From Winogradskyella psychrotolerans (GTDB taxonomy: Bacteria > Bacteroidota > Bacteroidia > Flavobacteriales > Flavobacteriaceae): DNA of 64,000 nt. The translations under genes were made by a program, and so were the position numbers. The notes under the pieces were generated by a model. That model was not told the DNA's origin, ran no database searches, and saw only the letters and a program-made list of their open reading frames with translations. Where the stretch lies: NCBI RefSeq assembly GCF_018860545.1, contig NZ_JAHKPN010000003.1, forward strand, positions 1 to 64,000, given 5' to 3'. Below are positions 52,592-63,087 of the stretch, piece after piece (position 1 is the first letter of the stretch; each line of letters opens with the position of its first letter).

Positions 52592-53131
52592 ATGGAAGCT
52601 TCGAAAGTAATTCATGCTATTTATACAGATGATGATGTATTAATGTCTGCCGTTAAAACGGTAAAAGCAGAAAAACATCATATCGAAGAGGTATATACAC
52701 CTTTTCCGGTTCACGGACTAGACAAAGCAATGGGATTAGCTCCGACACGTTTAGCTATTACAGCATTTATTTATGGCTGTATTGGTATATCTGTCGCTTT
52801 TGCTATGATGAATTTTATAATGATTAAAGATTGGCCACAAGATATTGGAGGTAAACCAAGCTTTAGTTATTTAGAAAATATGCCTGCATTTGTTCCTATT
52901 ATGTTTGAGCTAACGGTATTTTTTGCTGCGCACTTAATGGTAATAACGTTTTACTTAAGAAGTAGAATGTGGCCATTTAAGGACGCCGAGAATCCTGATC
53001 CAAGAACTACAGATGACCATTTTTTAATGGAAATCGCAGTTCATAATAACGAAGAATCATTAACGAATTTGTTGAAATCAACAGGGGCTGTTGAGATAAA
53101 CATTATTGATAAAGATGAAGATGCACATTAA
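52592..53131 (+). CDS. actD: Alternative complex III subunit ActD (DUF3341)
   Basis: 179 residues. A soluble N-terminal part (VIHAIYTDDDVLMSAVKTVKAEKHHIEEVYTPFPVHGLDKAMGL) carries the characteristic YTPFPVHGLD motif. Two membrane helices follow (TAFIYGCIGISVAFAMMNFIM, VPIMFELTVFFAAHLMVITFY). It is a structural subunit of the complex and is spaced 8 bp after actC. Confidence 0.92.
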   Translation: MEASKVIHAIYTDDDVLMSAVKTVKAEKHHIEEVYTPFPVHGLDKAMGLAPTRLAITAFIYGCIGISVAFAMMNFIMIKDWPQDIGGKPSFSYLENMPAFVPIMFELTVFFAAHLMVITFYLRSRMWPFKDAENPDPRTTDDHFLMEIAVHNNEESLTNLLKSTGAVEINIIDKDEDAH

Positions 53132-53132
53132 T

Positions 53133-53693
53133 ATGAAGATAGCCACAAAATATATCGTAGTATTAGGATTATTGGTAAGTCTTGTATCTTGCCAAGAGAA
53201 TTCTAGGCCAAACTATCAATACATGCCAAATATGTATGAACCGATTGGTTATGAAACTTATCAAGAATCAGATGCGTTTCCAAATGGAAAGCAAGGTCAG
53301 TTACCAGCTGAAGGTTCAATACCAAGAGGTGATTTTATGCCGTTTGAGATTGATAACACAGTTGAAGGATTTACGTTTGCTAAAGCAAATCTAACTAATC
53401 CTATTGATGCAGCTGATATCGATTATGATAGAGGTGGTGAACTATACGGAATTTACTGTGGTATTTGCCACGGGAATAAAGGTGATGGTAAAGGTAAGTT
53501 AGTCTCTCGCGAAAAGATTTTAGGTGTACCTAGTTATGCTGATGTTGGTAGAGCCATTACAACCGGAAGTATTTACCATACGTTATATTACGGTAAAAAT
53601 ACAATGGGTTCTTACGCTAACCAATTGAATGAAGAAGAGCGTTGGCAAGTTGTTGCTTATGTTGAGAAACTTAAGGCTGATTTAGAAAAATAA
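53133..53693 (+). CDS. actE: Alternative complex III, mono-haem cytochrome c lipoprotein ActE
   Basis: 186 residues from the ATG at 53133, directly after the actD stop (53131); an in-frame ATG at 53106 would overlap actD and lengthen the signal. The leader MKIATKYIVVLGLLVSLVSC ends in a lipobox Cys. The cytochrome c domain (about 100-186) has CGICH for the haem and TMGSYANQL with the likely axial Met. It transfers electrons from ActA to the downstream oxidase. Confidence 0.92.
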   Translation: MKIATKYIVVLGLLVSLVSCQENSRPNYQYMPNMYEPIGYETYQESDAFPNGKQGQLPAEGSIPRGDFMPFEIDNTVEGFTFAKANLTNPIDAADIDYDRGGELYGIYCGICHGNKGDGKGKLVSREKILGVPSYADVGRAITTGSIYHTLYYGKNTMGSYANQLNEEERWQVVAYVEKLKADLEK

Positions 53694-53714
53694 GATTTAG
53701 ATAAAGATTATATA

Positions 53715-55070
53715 ATGGAATATAAAATTTCAAATCGATTAAGAATAGGAGCAATCATTTTAATGATTTTAGGTGCATTAGGTGTTGGTTATGGCTTCAT
53801 GGATTCTCATAAGTCTTTTGAGGATATCGAAACAATGCTAAACGAAGAATCTCATCATGGTGAGGTTTCTGAAGTTGCTACTGTTGAGGAAGCACATGGG
53901 GCTTCGCATGCTGAAGGTGACCATTCAGATGGTAGTCATGTTGATGAGCATAAAGCGCATGTTGAGCACGTATTACATCAAGTACATAACAGACCTTGGT
54001 CAGCATTGTACGTCGCAGGTTTCTTTTTCTTTATGATAGCTTTAGGTGTATTGGCATTTTATGCTATACAGCATGCTGCACAAGCAGGTTGGTCTCCAGT
54101 ATTATTTAGAGTGATGGAAGGTATCACTTCATATGTTTTGCCGGGTGGAATACTTTTACTATTAGTTGCATTTTTTGCTGATAGCCATGTATTTATTTGG
54201 TTAACAGATGGTATGACAACAGAAGGGAGTCCTAATTATGATGCTTTAGTGGCTAATAAATCAGGTTGGTTAAATAAAACCGGATTCTTTATACGTGCTA
54301 TTATTTTCTTAGCAGGTTGGTCTGCTTACCAGTATTTTTCTAGAAAATTCTCACTAGCACAAGACAATGCAGATATTAATGATAAAAGTAACTTTAAAAA
54401 GAACTTCCGAATTTCGGCTGGTTTCCTAGTATTTTTTATATATACAGAATCAATAATGTCTTGGGATTGGATAATGAGTGTTGACCCACACTGGTTTAGT
54501 ACCTTATTTGGATGGTATGTGTTATCTGGTATGCTAGTTTGTGGTATTACGGTTATTGCGATGGTTACCGTTTATTTGAAGTCTAAAGGTTTATTAGAGC
54601 ATGTAAATGATAGTCATATTCATGATTTAGCAAAGTTTATGTTTGGTTTTAGTATTTTCTGGACCTATTTATGGTTTTCTCAATTTATGCTAATTTGGTA
54701 TTCAAATATACCTGAAGAAGTAACATACTTTATCACACGTATTAATGATTTTAAATTACCATTCTTTGGTATGGTGGCTATGAACTTTTTATTCCCACTA
54801 TTATTATTAATGAATAGTGACTTTAAACGTGTAAATTGGTTTGTAATTATGACAGGAATTGTTATTCTTTGCGGACATTATTTAGATATTTTCAATATGA
54901 TTATGCCTGCAACTGTAGGTGACAGATGGTTTATTGGAATTCCAGAAATAAGCTCAATATTATTCTTTGCTGGCTTATTTATATTTTTAGTATTTACATC
55001 ACTTGGTAAATATCCATTGTTAGCAAAAGGAAATCCATTTGTTAAGGAAAGTGAAAATTTCCATTATTAA
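53715..55070 (+). CDS. actF: Alternative complex III membrane subunit ActF
   Basis: 451 residues with about ten membrane helices. Residues about 38-93 form a His/Glu/Asp-rich loop (ESHHGEVSEV, HASHAEGDHSDGSHVDEHK-like) that may bind metal or merely be a flexible linker. Later motifs typical of ActF are SIMSWDWIMSVDPHWFSTLFGWY and FMFGFSIFWTYLWFSQFMLIWYSNIPEE. It is homologous in fold to ActC and completes the quinol-oxidising core. coxB follows after 25 bp. Confidence 0.92.
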   Translation: MEYKISNRLRIGAIILMILGALGVGYGFMDSHKSFEDIETMLNEESHHGEVSEVATVEEAHGASHAEGDHSDGSHVDEHKAHVEHVLHQVHNRPWSALYVAGFFFFMIALGVLAFYAIQHAAQAGWSPVLFRVMEGITSYVLPGGILLLLVAFFADSHVFIWLTDGMTTEGSPNYDALVANKSGWLNKTGFFIRAIIFLAGWSAYQYFSRKFSLAQDNADINDKSNFKKNFRISAGFLVFFIYTESIMSWDWIMSVDPHWFSTLFGWYVLSGMLVCGITVIAMVTVYLKSKGLLEHVNDSHIHDLAKFMFGFSIFWTYLWFSQFMLIWYSNIPEEVTYFITRINDFKLPFFGMVAMNFLFPLLLLMNSDFKRVNWFVIMTGIVILCGHYLDIFNMIMPATVGDRWFIGIPEISSILFFAGLFIFLVFTSLGKYPLLAKGNPFVKESENFHY

Positions 55071-55095
55071 TTTTTAAATTAGAACAGAAACGATA

Positions 55096-56154
55096 ATGAC
55101 TGCTTTATTAACAATTATAATTGTACTCTTTGTAGCTGTTGCCTTGTGGCAAATGGTAAAAATATTTGACCTCGCTCAGGTTGGAACGGTTAATTCGCAG
55201 ATAGCGGATGATCACGACAACAAGATTAATGGTTACTTAATGATAGGTTTTTTAGTGTTTATCTACCTGATTACCATCCTGTGTTTTTGGTATATCGGTG
55301 ATTTACCACTTTTATCAAACGCGGCCTCTGAACATGGTGCTGAAGTGGATAATCTTATGATTATCTCTATGGTAGTGATCTTCATAGTTCAAACGATCAC
55401 GCAATTTCTATTACACTATTTCGCCTATAAGTATAAAGGTGAGAAAGGAAGAAAAGCGTTGTTCTATGCTGATAATAATACGTTAGAATTTATCTGGACG
55501 ATTATACCTGTTATTGTTTTAGCTGGTTTAATTATTTATGGTTTATTCACTTGGAATGACATCATGAATGTCGATGAAGACGAAGACCCAATGGTTATTG
55601 AATTATATGCTCAGCAATTCAAATGGACGGCTAGATATAGTGGTAATGATAACGTTTTAGGAAAAGCTAACGTGAGATTAATTGATATTGACCGTGCTAA
55701 TACATTAGGAGTTGATGAAGATGATCCAAATGCACAGGATGATGTTGTTGTTTCTGAATTGCATTTGCCAGTTGGTCAACAAGTTGTATTTAAAATGCGT
55801 TCTCAAGATGTTCTACACTCAGCTTATATGCCTCACTTTAGAGCGCAAATGAATTGTGTACCGGGAATGGTAACGCAATTTGCTTTTACTCCGACTGTGA
55901 CGACTGCTGATATGCGTCAGAATCCTGATATTGTAGAGAAAGTTAAAAACATTAATGACCTTCGAAAAGAAAGAATAGTTGAGATTGAAGAATCTGGTCA
56001 AGAATTACTTTACGAATTTGATTACCTATTATTATGTAATAAGATTTGTGGAAAATCGCACTACAATATGCAAATGAAGATAATTGTAGAAACACAAGAA
56101 GAATTTGATGCGTGGATGAAAGAACAAAAAACATTCCCAAATTCATTAAACTAA
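55096..56154 (+). CDS. coxB: Cytochrome c oxidase subunit II
   Basis: 352 residues. N-terminal membrane helices (about 1-25, 48-72, 90-115, 135-155) are followed by a periplasmic cupredoxin. The CuA ligands are visible: H in VLHSAYMPHFRAQMNCVPG, then CNKICGKSHYNM (CxxxCxxxHxxM). It takes electrons from cytochrome c or ACIII to subunit I. There is no C-terminal cytochrome c domain, so electrons probably come directly from ACIII. It lies within the act-cox operon. Confidence 0.94.
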   Translation: MTALLTIIIVLFVAVALWQMVKIFDLAQVGTVNSQIADDHDNKINGYLMIGFLVFIYLITILCFWYIGDLPLLSNAASEHGAEVDNLMIISMVVIFIVQTITQFLLHYFAYKYKGEKGRKALFYADNNTLEFIWTIIPVIVLAGLIIYGLFTWNDIMNVDEDEDPMVIELYAQQFKWTARYSGNDNVLGKANVRLIDIDRANTLGVDEDDPNAQDDVVVSELHLPVGQQVVFKMRSQDVLHSAYMPHFRAQMNCVPGMVTQFAFTPTVTTADMRQNPDIVEKVKNINDLRKERIVEIEESGQELLYEFDYLLLCNKICGKSHYNMQMKIIVETQEEFDAWMKEQKTFPNSLN

Positions 56155-56184
56155 CTAAGCTTTTAAGAAAAAGATAAACAGATT

Positions 56185-57981
56185 ATGTCAGCAACAGTAG
56201 ATACACACGGTCACGACGAAGACCACGACGTACATCATCACAAAGAAACATTTGTAACTAAGTACATCTTTAGTATTGATCATAAAATGATTGCTAAACA
56301 GTATTTAATTACTGGTACGATAATGGGTGTTATTGGTGTTTTAATGTCTATTATGTTTCGTATGCAAATTGCTTGGCCAGAAGAGCCAAATGTATTATTT
56401 GAAGCATTATTAGGTAAATGGGCTCCTGACGGAGTTATGAATGCGGATGTTTATTTAGCATTAGTAACCATACACGGTACCATTATGGTATTCTTTGTAT
56501 TAACTGCTGGTTTAAGTGGTACGTTTAGTAACTTATTAATACCGTTACAAATTGGTGCCCGAGATATGGCGTCTGGTTTTCTTAACATGGTATCATATTG
56601 GTTATTCTTCTTATCATGTGTTATTATGATAAGTTCTTTATTTGTGGAAGCTGGTCCAGCTGCTGCAGGGTGGACAATCTACCCTCCATTGTCGGCATTA
56701 CCTATGGCTTCTGGTGGTTCTGGTTTAGGGATGACCTTATGGCTTATATCTATGGCTATTTTTATTGCGTCTTCATTGTTAGGATCATTAAATTACATTG
56801 TTACCGTAATCAATTTGAGAACAAAAGGGATGTCTATGACAAGATTACCTTTAACAATTTGGGCGTTCTTTGTAACTGCCGTTATTGGTGTGGTATCATT
56901 CCCAGTTTTATTGTCAGCAGCATTGTTATTAATAATGGATAGAAGTTTCGGTACATCATTCTTCTTATCAGATATATTTATTCAAGGTGAAGTATTACAT
57001 TATCAAGGTGGTTCACCAGTATTATTTGAGCACTTATTTTGGTTCTTAGGTCACCCAGAAGTATATATCGTTATTCTTCCAGCAATGGGATTAGTGTCTG
57101 AAATTATGGCGTCAAGTTCACGTAAACCGATATTTGGTTACCGTGCTATGATTGCGTCGATATTAGCTATCGCATTCTTATCAACCATTGTTTGGGGTCA
57201 CCATATGTTTGTATCCGGTATGAATCCTTTCTTAGGATCTGTATTTACATTTACAACATTATTGATTGCTATACCTTCAGCTGTAAAAGCATTTAACTGG
57301 ATTACCACGCTCTGGAAAGGAAATCTACAAATGAATCCGGCCATGCTGTTCAGTATTGGTTTCGTTTCAACATTTATAACAGGTGGATTAACAGGTATTA
57401 TTTTAGGAGATAGCGCATTAGATATCAATGTACATGATACATATTTTGTAATTGCTCACTTCCACTTAGTTATGGGTATTTCAGCCTTATATGGTATGTT
57501 CGCTGGGATTTATCACTGGTATCCAAAAATGTTTGGTCGCATGCTAAACAAAAACTTAGGATATTTACATTTCTGGATTACGGCGATTTGTGCCTATGGT
57601 GTATTCTTCCCAATGCATTTTATTGGGATGGCAGGTTTACCTAGACGTTATTATACTAATTCTAGTTTCCCATTATTTGATGATTTAGCAAATACCAATG
57701 TAATCATTACCATATTTGCTATTATTGGTGGTCTTGCTCAAATTATTTATTTATATAACTTCTTTACTAGTATGTTCTACGGTAAGAAAGCTGAGCAAAA
57801 CCCTTGGAAATCTACAACACTGGAGTGGACTACACCTGTTGAACATGTTCATGGTAACTGGCCAGGAGCGATTCCTCATGTTTACCGTTGGTCTTATGAC
57901 TACAGTAAGCCGGGTCACGATGTAGATTTTGTACCTCAGAATGTCCCTTTAATGGAAGGTGAAGAGGAATTACAACATTAA
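56185..57981 (+). CDS. coxA: Cytochrome c oxidase subunit I
   Basis: 598 residues, 12 core helices. An N-terminal His-rich stretch (DTHGHDEDHDVHHHKE) precedes the haem-copper core. The binuclear-centre ligands appear in WFLGHPEVYIVILP (His and cross-linked Tyr), VWGHHMFVSG (two CuB His) and HDTYFVIAHFHLVMG (haem a3 and haem a His). The HPEVY motif with downstream features indicates a type A oxidase. It is the last gene of the act-cox operon, ending at a strong terminator (58018). There is no coxC here, so subunit III must be elsewhere. Confidence 0.95.
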   Translation: MSATVDTHGHDEDHDVHHHKETFVTKYIFSIDHKMIAKQYLITGTIMGVIGVLMSIMFRMQIAWPEEPNVLFEALLGKWAPDGVMNADVYLALVTIHGTIMVFFVLTAGLSGTFSNLLIPLQIGARDMASGFLNMVSYWLFFLSCVIMISSLFVEAGPAAAGWTIYPPLSALPMASGGSGLGMTLWLISMAIFIASSLLGSLNYIVTVINLRTKGMSMTRLPLTIWAFFVTAVIGVVSFPVLLSAALLLIMDRSFGTSFFLSDIFIQGEVLHYQGGSPVLFEHLFWFLGHPEVYIVILPAMGLVSEIMASSSRKPIFGYRAMIASILAIAFLSTIVWGHHMFVSGMNPFLGSVFTFTTLLIAIPSAVKAFNWITTLWKGNLQMNPAMLFSIGFVSTFITGGLTGIILGDSALDINVHDTYFVIAHFHLVMGISALYGMFAGIYHWYPKMFGRMLNKNLGYLHFWITAICAYGVFFPMHFIGMAGLPRRYYTNSSFPLFDDLANTNVIITIFAIIGGLAQIIYLYNFFTSMFYGKKAEQNPWKSTTLEWTTPVEHVHGNWPGAIPHVYRWSYDYSKPGHDVDFVPQNVPLMEGEEELQH

Positions 57982-58017
57982 ATATATTCCTGTTTTATCA
58001 GGACGCCTTATTAAATT

Positions 58018-58053
58018 AGAAAGACCTTTGGATAGCTATCCAAAGGTCTTTTT
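58018..58053. terminator. Strong terminator after coxA
   Basis: A 30-nt perfect palindrome at 58021-58050 (arm AAGACCTTTGGATAG) followed by T5. It separates the respiratory operon from ruvB. A TATATTTG -7-like element follows at 58057-58064. Confidence 0.9.
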
Positions 58054-58145
58054 CGTTATATTTGTTTAATGCATAAAATCCTTCTAAAGGGTTTAAGATG
58101 TTTTTTAAATTTATATAAGATTTCCCACTTTCGTTAGACCTAAAG

Positions 58146-59168
58146 ATGAACGACAACCTAAATCCAAATAGTGATAATTTCAGTCCAGAAGAACTTGATG
58201 TTGAAAAGAAATTAAGGCCCTTAACGTTTGAAGACTTTACCGGTCAAGATCAGGTCTTGGAAAATTTATTGGTTTTTGTTCAAGCTGCAAATCTTAGAGA
58301 GGAAGCTCTAGATCACACTTTATTTCATGGGCCTCCAGGATTAGGTAAAACGACCTTAGCGCATATCTTATCTAACGAGTTAGATGTCGGTATTAAAGTC
58401 ACCTCCGGCCCTGTTTTAGACAAGCCGGGAGACTTAGCAGGCTTACTTACAAATCTCGATGAGCGTGATGTACTTTTCATTGATGAAATCCATAGGTTAA
58501 GTCCAATTGTAGAAGAATATTTGTATTCTGCTATGGAAGATTATAAGATTGATATTATGATTGAGTCTGGCCCAAATGCCAGAACTGTTCAACTTAATCT
58601 CAACCCGTTTACATTGATTGGAGCTACGACGCGTTCAGGATTATTAACGGCTCCGATGCGTGCACGATTTGGGATTCAAAGTAGACTTCAATATTATAAA
58701 ACAGAATTGCTAACAACAATTGTACAGCGTAGTGCTTCCATCTTAAATATGCCAATTTCTATGGAAGCCGCTATAGAAATCGCAGGAAGAAGTAGAGGCA
58801 CTCCCAGAATCGCGAATGCGTTATTAAGACGTGTTAGAGATTTTGCGCAAATAAAGGGCAATGGAAAAATTGATATTGCCATTGCAAAATTTGCATTAAA
58901 AGCATTGAATGTTGATGCTTACGGATTAGACGAAATGGATAATAAGATTCTAAATACTATAATCGATAAATTTAAAGGTGGGCCAGTTGGTATTAGCACT
59001 ATTGCTACGGCAGTGAGCGAAAGTACAGAAACCATTGAGGAAGTCTATGAACCATTTTTAATTCAGCAAGGCTTTATAATGCGAACACCTCGAGGTCGAG
59101 AAGTCACGGAACAAGCTTATAAACATTTAGGTAAAATAAAAGGACCGACGCAAGGAGGATTGTTTTAA
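58146..59168 (+). CDS. ruvB: Holliday junction DNA helicase RuvB
   Basis: 340 residues, standard length. AAA+ motifs: Walker [10 protein letters not shown] (about residue 61), Walker [11 protein letters not shown], the sensor [19 protein letters not shown], and the C-terminal winged helix ([22 protein letters not shown]). It drives branch migration with RuvA (not in the window). Its TAA overlaps the next ATG (TAATG), giving translational coupling to the P450 gene. Confidence 0.96.
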   Translation: MNDNLNPNSDNFSPEELDVEKKLRPLTFEDFTGQDQVLENLLVFVQAANLREEALDHTLFHGPPGLGKTTLAHILSNELDVGIKVTSGPVLDKPGDLAGLLTNLDERDVLFIDEIHRLSPIVEEYLYSAMEDYKIDIMIESGPNARTVQLNLNPFTLIGATTRSGLLTAPMRARFGIQSRLQYYKTELLTTIVQRSASILNMPISMEAAIEIAGRSRGTPRIANALLRRVRDFAQIKGNGKIDIAIAKFALKALNVDAYGLDEMDNKILNTIIDKFKGGPVGISTIATAVSESTETIEEVYEPFLIQQGFIMRTPRGREVTEQAYKHLGKIKGPTQGGLF

Positions 59169-60508
59169 TGAATGCGACTAAAAAAATACCGGAAGTTTCG
59201 ACATTTACGTTTTTAAAGCAAGCGCTAAAAATATTGAATAACCCCTTACCTTTTCATCATAAGAATTTTGAAAAGCATGGTGATATTTTTAAGTTGAATA
59301 TTGGATTTGGTAATTATGCGGTATTTTCAAGAGATGCGGAACTAGCAGAATACGTACTTCAGAAAAATTGGAAAAACTATAAAAAATCTGAAATTCAAAC
59401 CGAGCAATTAGCAAAATATTTAGGAAAAGGATTATTAACATCCGAAGGTGACTATTGGCGTACCCAACGTAAACTAATTCAACCTGCGTTTCACAAAAAA
59501 AGTTTAGACACGTTATTAGACACAATTAAGAATACTATTGTTGAAGAAGTTTCAAAATTAAAAACGAATATCAGTGTTGATGTATTACCTGTTTTTGGTG
59601 ATTTAGCATTTAAGGTTGTTGTAAAATCGTTATTTAGTAATGCCGTTACTAACGATGAAATAAAGACGCTTCAAGATGTTACGGAAGAAAATCAACTGAT
59701 GTTAGTGAAGGAGTTAAGACAACCGTATTTAAAATGGTATTTTCAGTCCTTTGGCATTATTAAAAAGCATTTATCCCGCTCTCAAGAATCTAGAGATATT
59801 CTTCTCAATATTATTAATCGAAGAAAACAATCTCAAGCACAGCATAATGATTTGTTGGATATGTTATTAAGTGCGCGCTATCATGATGGTTCTGCTATGA
59901 GTAATGAGCAACTCATTGATGAAATTTTAGTACTATTTGTTGCGGGTCATGAGACGACTGCTAATTCTTTAAGTTTTACATTACAATTATTGGCCCATCA
60001 CCTAGAATGGCAAGAAAAAGTAAGGCATCAGTACCAATTAGTATTAGCTGATGCCAATTCTGATTTGATGTCGGTCATTGGGCAATCTCAATATGCTAAA
60101 CAAGTGGTTGAAGAATCTATGCGATTGTATCCGCCAGCTTATTTTATGGATCGCGTAAATTTAGAAGACGATACATTTAAAGGATTTCATTTAAAGAAAG
60201 GAACAAGTTTTTTATTTTCTATTTTAGAAATTCATAAACATAAAGACTTGTGGGAACATCCAGAAGCATTCATGCCAGAACGGTTTACTCCAGAGAAGGC
60301 AAAAGGGTATTCGTCTCACTATTTTCCATTTGGAGCAGGTCCTAGAAAATGTATTGGTAATAATTTTGCTATGTTCGAAATGATAATGGCAGTATCAGAA
60401 TTGGTTTCAAAATTTAAAATCTATCCAGTTCAAGATACTATTGAGGTTAATCCTTTAATTACCTTGAGGCCTAAACATGCTTTTTTGAAGTTTGAAAATA
60501 TAAATTAG
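59168..60508 (+). CDS. Cytochrome P450
   Basis: 446 residues, soluble. Motifs in order: the oxygen-activating I-helix [10 protein letters not shown] (about residue 258), ExxR in [15 protein letters not shown], and the haem-binding [20 protein letters not shown] with Cys at about 395. Sequence style fits the CYP102/fatty-acid-hydroxylase-like class, but the substrate is not known. It is coupled on both sides: the start overlaps the ruvB stop, and its TAG overlaps the next GTG start. Redox partners must come from elsewhere. Confidence 0.93.
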   Translation: MNATKKIPEVSTFTFLKQALKILNNPLPFHHKNFEKHGDIFKLNIGFGNYAVFSRDAELAEYVLQKNWKNYKKSEIQTEQLAKYLGKGLLTSEGDYWRTQRKLIQPAFHKKSLDTLLDTIKNTIVEEVSKLKTNISVDVLPVFGDLAFKVVVKSLFSNAVTNDEIKTLQDVTEENQLMLVKELRQPYLKWYFQSFGIIKKHLSRSQESRDILLNIINRRKQSQAQHNDLLDMLLSARYHDGSAMSNEQLIDEILVLFVAGHETTANSLSFTLQLLAHHLEWQEKVRHQYQLVLADANSDLMSVIGQSQYAKQVVEESMRLYPPAYFMDRVNLEDDTFKGFHLKKGTSFLFSILEIHKHKDLWEHPEAFMPERFTPEKAKGYSSHYFPFGAGPRKCIGNNFAMFEMIMAVSELVSKFKIYPVQDTIEVNPLITLRPKHAFLKFENIN

Positions 60509-61434
60509 TGCTAAATCATAAAGCTACATATACAGAACTCATTAAATCCGAAGCCAAGCGTCTCGGATTTTTGTCTTGTGGCATAAGTAAAGCAGAATTT
60601 CTAGAAGCAGAAGCTCCACGACTTGAAGCTTGGCTACAAAAGCATATGAATGGAGAAATGCATTATATGGAAAACCATTTCGATAAGCGCTTAGATCCGA
60701 CGTTGCTTGTTGAAGGTTCAAAAAGTGTAGTGTCTTTACTGTTGAATTATTATCCTTCAGAACTTCAAACTGAAGATTCATATAAACTATCCAAATACGC
60801 TTACGGAAACGATTATCATCATGTTATAAAACACAAACTAAAATCGTTGTTGTATTTTATTCAAGATGAAATTGGAGAGGTTGGAGGACGAGCTTTCGTT
60901 GATTCCGCACCAGTTTTAGATAAAGCTTGGGCTGCAAAGTCGGGATTAGGTTGGATAGGTAAACATTCCAATTTATTAACCCAACAAGTAGGTTCTTTCT
61001 ATTTTATTGCCGAACTCATCATAGACTTAGAATTAGAATATGACCACATAACAACCGATCATTGTGGTACTTGCACTAAATGCATCGATGCTTGTCCAAC
61101 GGAAGCTATTACCGAACCCTATGTGGTAGATGGCAGTAAATGTATTTCGTACTTCACCATAGAACTTAAAGAAAATTTACCCACAGAATTTAAAGGTAAA
61201 TTTGATGATTGGATGTTTGGTTGCGATGTTTGCCAAGATGTTTGTCCTTGGAATAAATTTAGTAAACCACACAATGAGCCTTTATTTAATCCGCATCCAG
61301 AAGTATTGGATATGACCAAAAAAGATTGGGAAGAAATTACAGAAGATACCTTTAAAGAAGTGTTTCAGAAATCGGCAGTCAAACGGACTAAGTTTTCTGG
61401 TTTAGAACGGAATATTCGGTTTTTGAAAAGTTAA
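60508..61434 (+). CDS. queG: Epoxyqueuosine reductase QueG
   Basis: 308 residues, starting with GTG that overlaps the P450 stop (TAGTG). It catalyses the last step of queuosine formation in tRNA using cobalamin and two 4Fe-4S clusters. The N-terminal half has [28 protein letters not shown] and [10 protein letters not shown]. Active-site [25 protein letters not shown] follows. Cluster Cys are in [16 protein letters not shown] and [11 protein letters not shown]. The last 20 codons ([17 protein letters not shown]) are duplicated in decayed form at 63010-63080. Confidence 0.94.
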   Translation: MLNHKATYTELIKSEAKRLGFLSCGISKAEFLEAEAPRLEAWLQKHMNGEMHYMENHFDKRLDPTLLVEGSKSVVSLLLNYYPSELQTEDSYKLSKYAYGNDYHHVIKHKLKSLLYFIQDEIGEVGGRAFVDSAPVLDKAWAAKSGLGWIGKHSNLLTQQVGSFYFIAELIIDLELEYDHITTDHCGTCTKCIDACPTEAITEPYVVDGSKCISYFTIELKENLPTEFKGKFDDWMFGCDVCQDVCPWNKFSKPHNEPLFNPHPEVLDMTKKDWEEITEDTFKEVFQKSAVKRTKFSGLERNIRFLKS

Positions 61435-61793
61435 TGCGCAAGCAATAAGAAAATAACCCAAGTCAAATTTCGTTATATTTGTATAGATACATGTTATATT
61501 AATTCTATTCAATTAGAAAACATAAGTTAATTGAATGATTAGTTAGCTTGTAGGTCGAAATCATTATTTCTAAATTAAACCCTATCAGTAGTGTTTACCT
61601 GATGCTTCTTATAGGTCTAATGCTATTTCTGAAATTGATGAACTGCTAATTAAAGAAAGGCGTTAAGATATTGAGACCTGTAATACTAAAAGCCATGATT
61701 AGGTAATGTTGTAAAGTTACACGACATATAAAGGAAACTGTATAACATATTCCATGTATAGAACCCTAAATTTTCAAATTGTAATTATTTATT
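61435..61793. other. Noncoding gap between queG and the kinase gene
   Basis: 359 bp with no credible ORF. A TATATTTG -7-like element sits at 61474-61481 without a TTTG -33. No terminator hairpin is obvious after queG. The left boundary is the intact queG 3' end, whose tail is repeated beyond the kinase gene. Confidence 0.6.
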
Positions 61794-62996
61794 ATGATAG
61801 CCCCAAATGAACATAAATATGAAAAAGAAAGATTAAAGAATTTAGATTCTTATGATATATTAGATACACTTCAAGAAGTTGATTATGATAATATTACAGC
61901 TATAGCTGCGGAAATTTGCAATACACCAATTGCACTTGTCACGCTTTTAGATGATAAAAGACAATGGTTTAAATCGCATTACGGCATCGATGAAACAGAA
62001 ACACCTAAAGAATTTGCATTTTGCGCGCATGCTATAAATGATGAGAGCAACATATTTATGATTCAAGATGCTAGAACAGATAACCGTTTTAAAAATAATC
62101 CATTAGTTACTGGCGGTCCTAAAATCGTTTTCTATGCAGGCGTACCACTTAAAAGTGAAAATGGACTTCCATTAGGTACCTTGTGTGTAATAGATGACAA
62201 GCCTAATTTACTCAGTAAAGGGCAACTAAAATCACTTACTGCGCTTTCAAAGCAAGTGATGAATTTATTAGAGCTTCGCAAGAGCAAATCGTTATTAAAT
62301 ATTACTTTATCAGAATTAGAAGAAAAGAATCAAGAATTAGAACGTTTTGCTTTTATAGCAGCACACGATCTTAAATCTCCACTGATAAATATTTCTAGTT
62401 TAGCAGAATTATTTTTAGAAGATTATAAATTACAGATTGATACAGATGGTATTGAATTGTTAGAAATGATAATTAAATCGTCTGATAATCTTAAAGAATT
62501 AATTAATGGACTTTTAGATTATAGTAGAAGTGATGTCATTTTAAAAGAGCAGAAATCAGACCTCAATTTGAATAAATTAATATCCGAAATTGAAGGCCTA
62601 TTTAACTTCGACCATAATCTTAAATTGGTTTTAAATTCAAACCTAACTCAAATAGAAATTAATAAAACCGCTTTAAGCCATATTATAATGAATTTGGTGT
62701 CAAACGCTATTAAGTATAATGACAAGCCAAAAGTTGAAATAGAATTAGATATCTTTGAAACTCCGTCCCATTATGAGTTTTATGTTAAAGATAATGGCCC
62801 AGGAATTGCAGCTAAAAATCACAGTAAAATATTTAATATTTTTGAAAAAGTGGCTAACCACGATAGATTTGGTCGTGAAGGAAACGGTATTGGTTTGGCT
62901 ACAGTAAAGAAAATAGTGGAAAAGTTAGAAGGGCAAATTAAGGTAGTATCCGAGTTGGGGAATGGGGCAACATTTATTTTTACAATAAAAAAATAG
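61794..62996 (+). CDS. GAF-domain sensor histidine kinase
   Basis: 400 residues, no membrane helix. GAF domain at about 28-165 (YDNITAIAAEICNTPIALVTLLDDKRQWFKSHYGID ... FYAGVPLKSENGLPLGTLCVIDDKP). A short coiled coil leads to a HisKA domain with H in FAFIAAHDLKSPLINIS (about 193) and HATPase motifs NLVSNAIKYN, DNGPGIAAKN and GNGIGLATVKKIV. It is a cytoplasmic kinase of the type common in Bacteroidota without a linked regulator. It lies between queG and a decayed repeat of the queG 3' end, suggesting that it arrived by insertion. Confidence 0.9.
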   Translation: MIAPNEHKYEKERLKNLDSYDILDTLQEVDYDNITAIAAEICNTPIALVTLLDDKRQWFKSHYGIDETETPKEFAFCAHAINDESNIFMIQDARTDNRFKNNPLVTGGPKIVFYAGVPLKSENGLPLGTLCVIDDKPNLLSKGQLKSLTALSKQVMNLLELRKSKSLLNITLSELEEKNQELERFAFIAAHDLKSPLINISSLAELFLEDYKLQIDTDGIELLEMIIKSSDNLKELINGLLDYSRSDVILKEQKSDLNLNKLISEIEGLFNFDHNLKLVLNSNLTQIEINKTALSHIIMNLVSNAIKYNDKPKVEIELDIFETPSHYEFYVKDNGPGIAAKNHSKIFNIFEKVANHDRFGREGNGIGLATVKKIVEKLEGQIKVVSELGNGATFIFTIKK

Positions 62997-63009
62997 CGGT
63001 AGGCTTAGA

Positions 63010-63080
63010 TTTAAAAAATTGGCTATAAAACGGACTAAGTTTTCTGGTTTAGAACGGAATATGTAATTTTTAAAGGATTA
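63010..63080 (+). pseudogene. Decayed copy of the queG 3' end
   Basis: Translates as [18 protein letters not shown], stop, FLKD, stop, against [23 protein letters not shown] in queG. A 35-bp segment (63028-63062) is identical to 61381-61415. It begins 14 bp after the kinase stop and ends before the convergent membrane protein gene (stop 63088). Confidence 0.85.
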
Positions 63081-63087
63081 AAAAGTA

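Noticed and set aside
53106-53132. Upstream start for actE overlapping actD
   Set aside because: It adds nine residues ahead of a good lipoprotein signal. The ATG at 53133 follows the actD stop directly.
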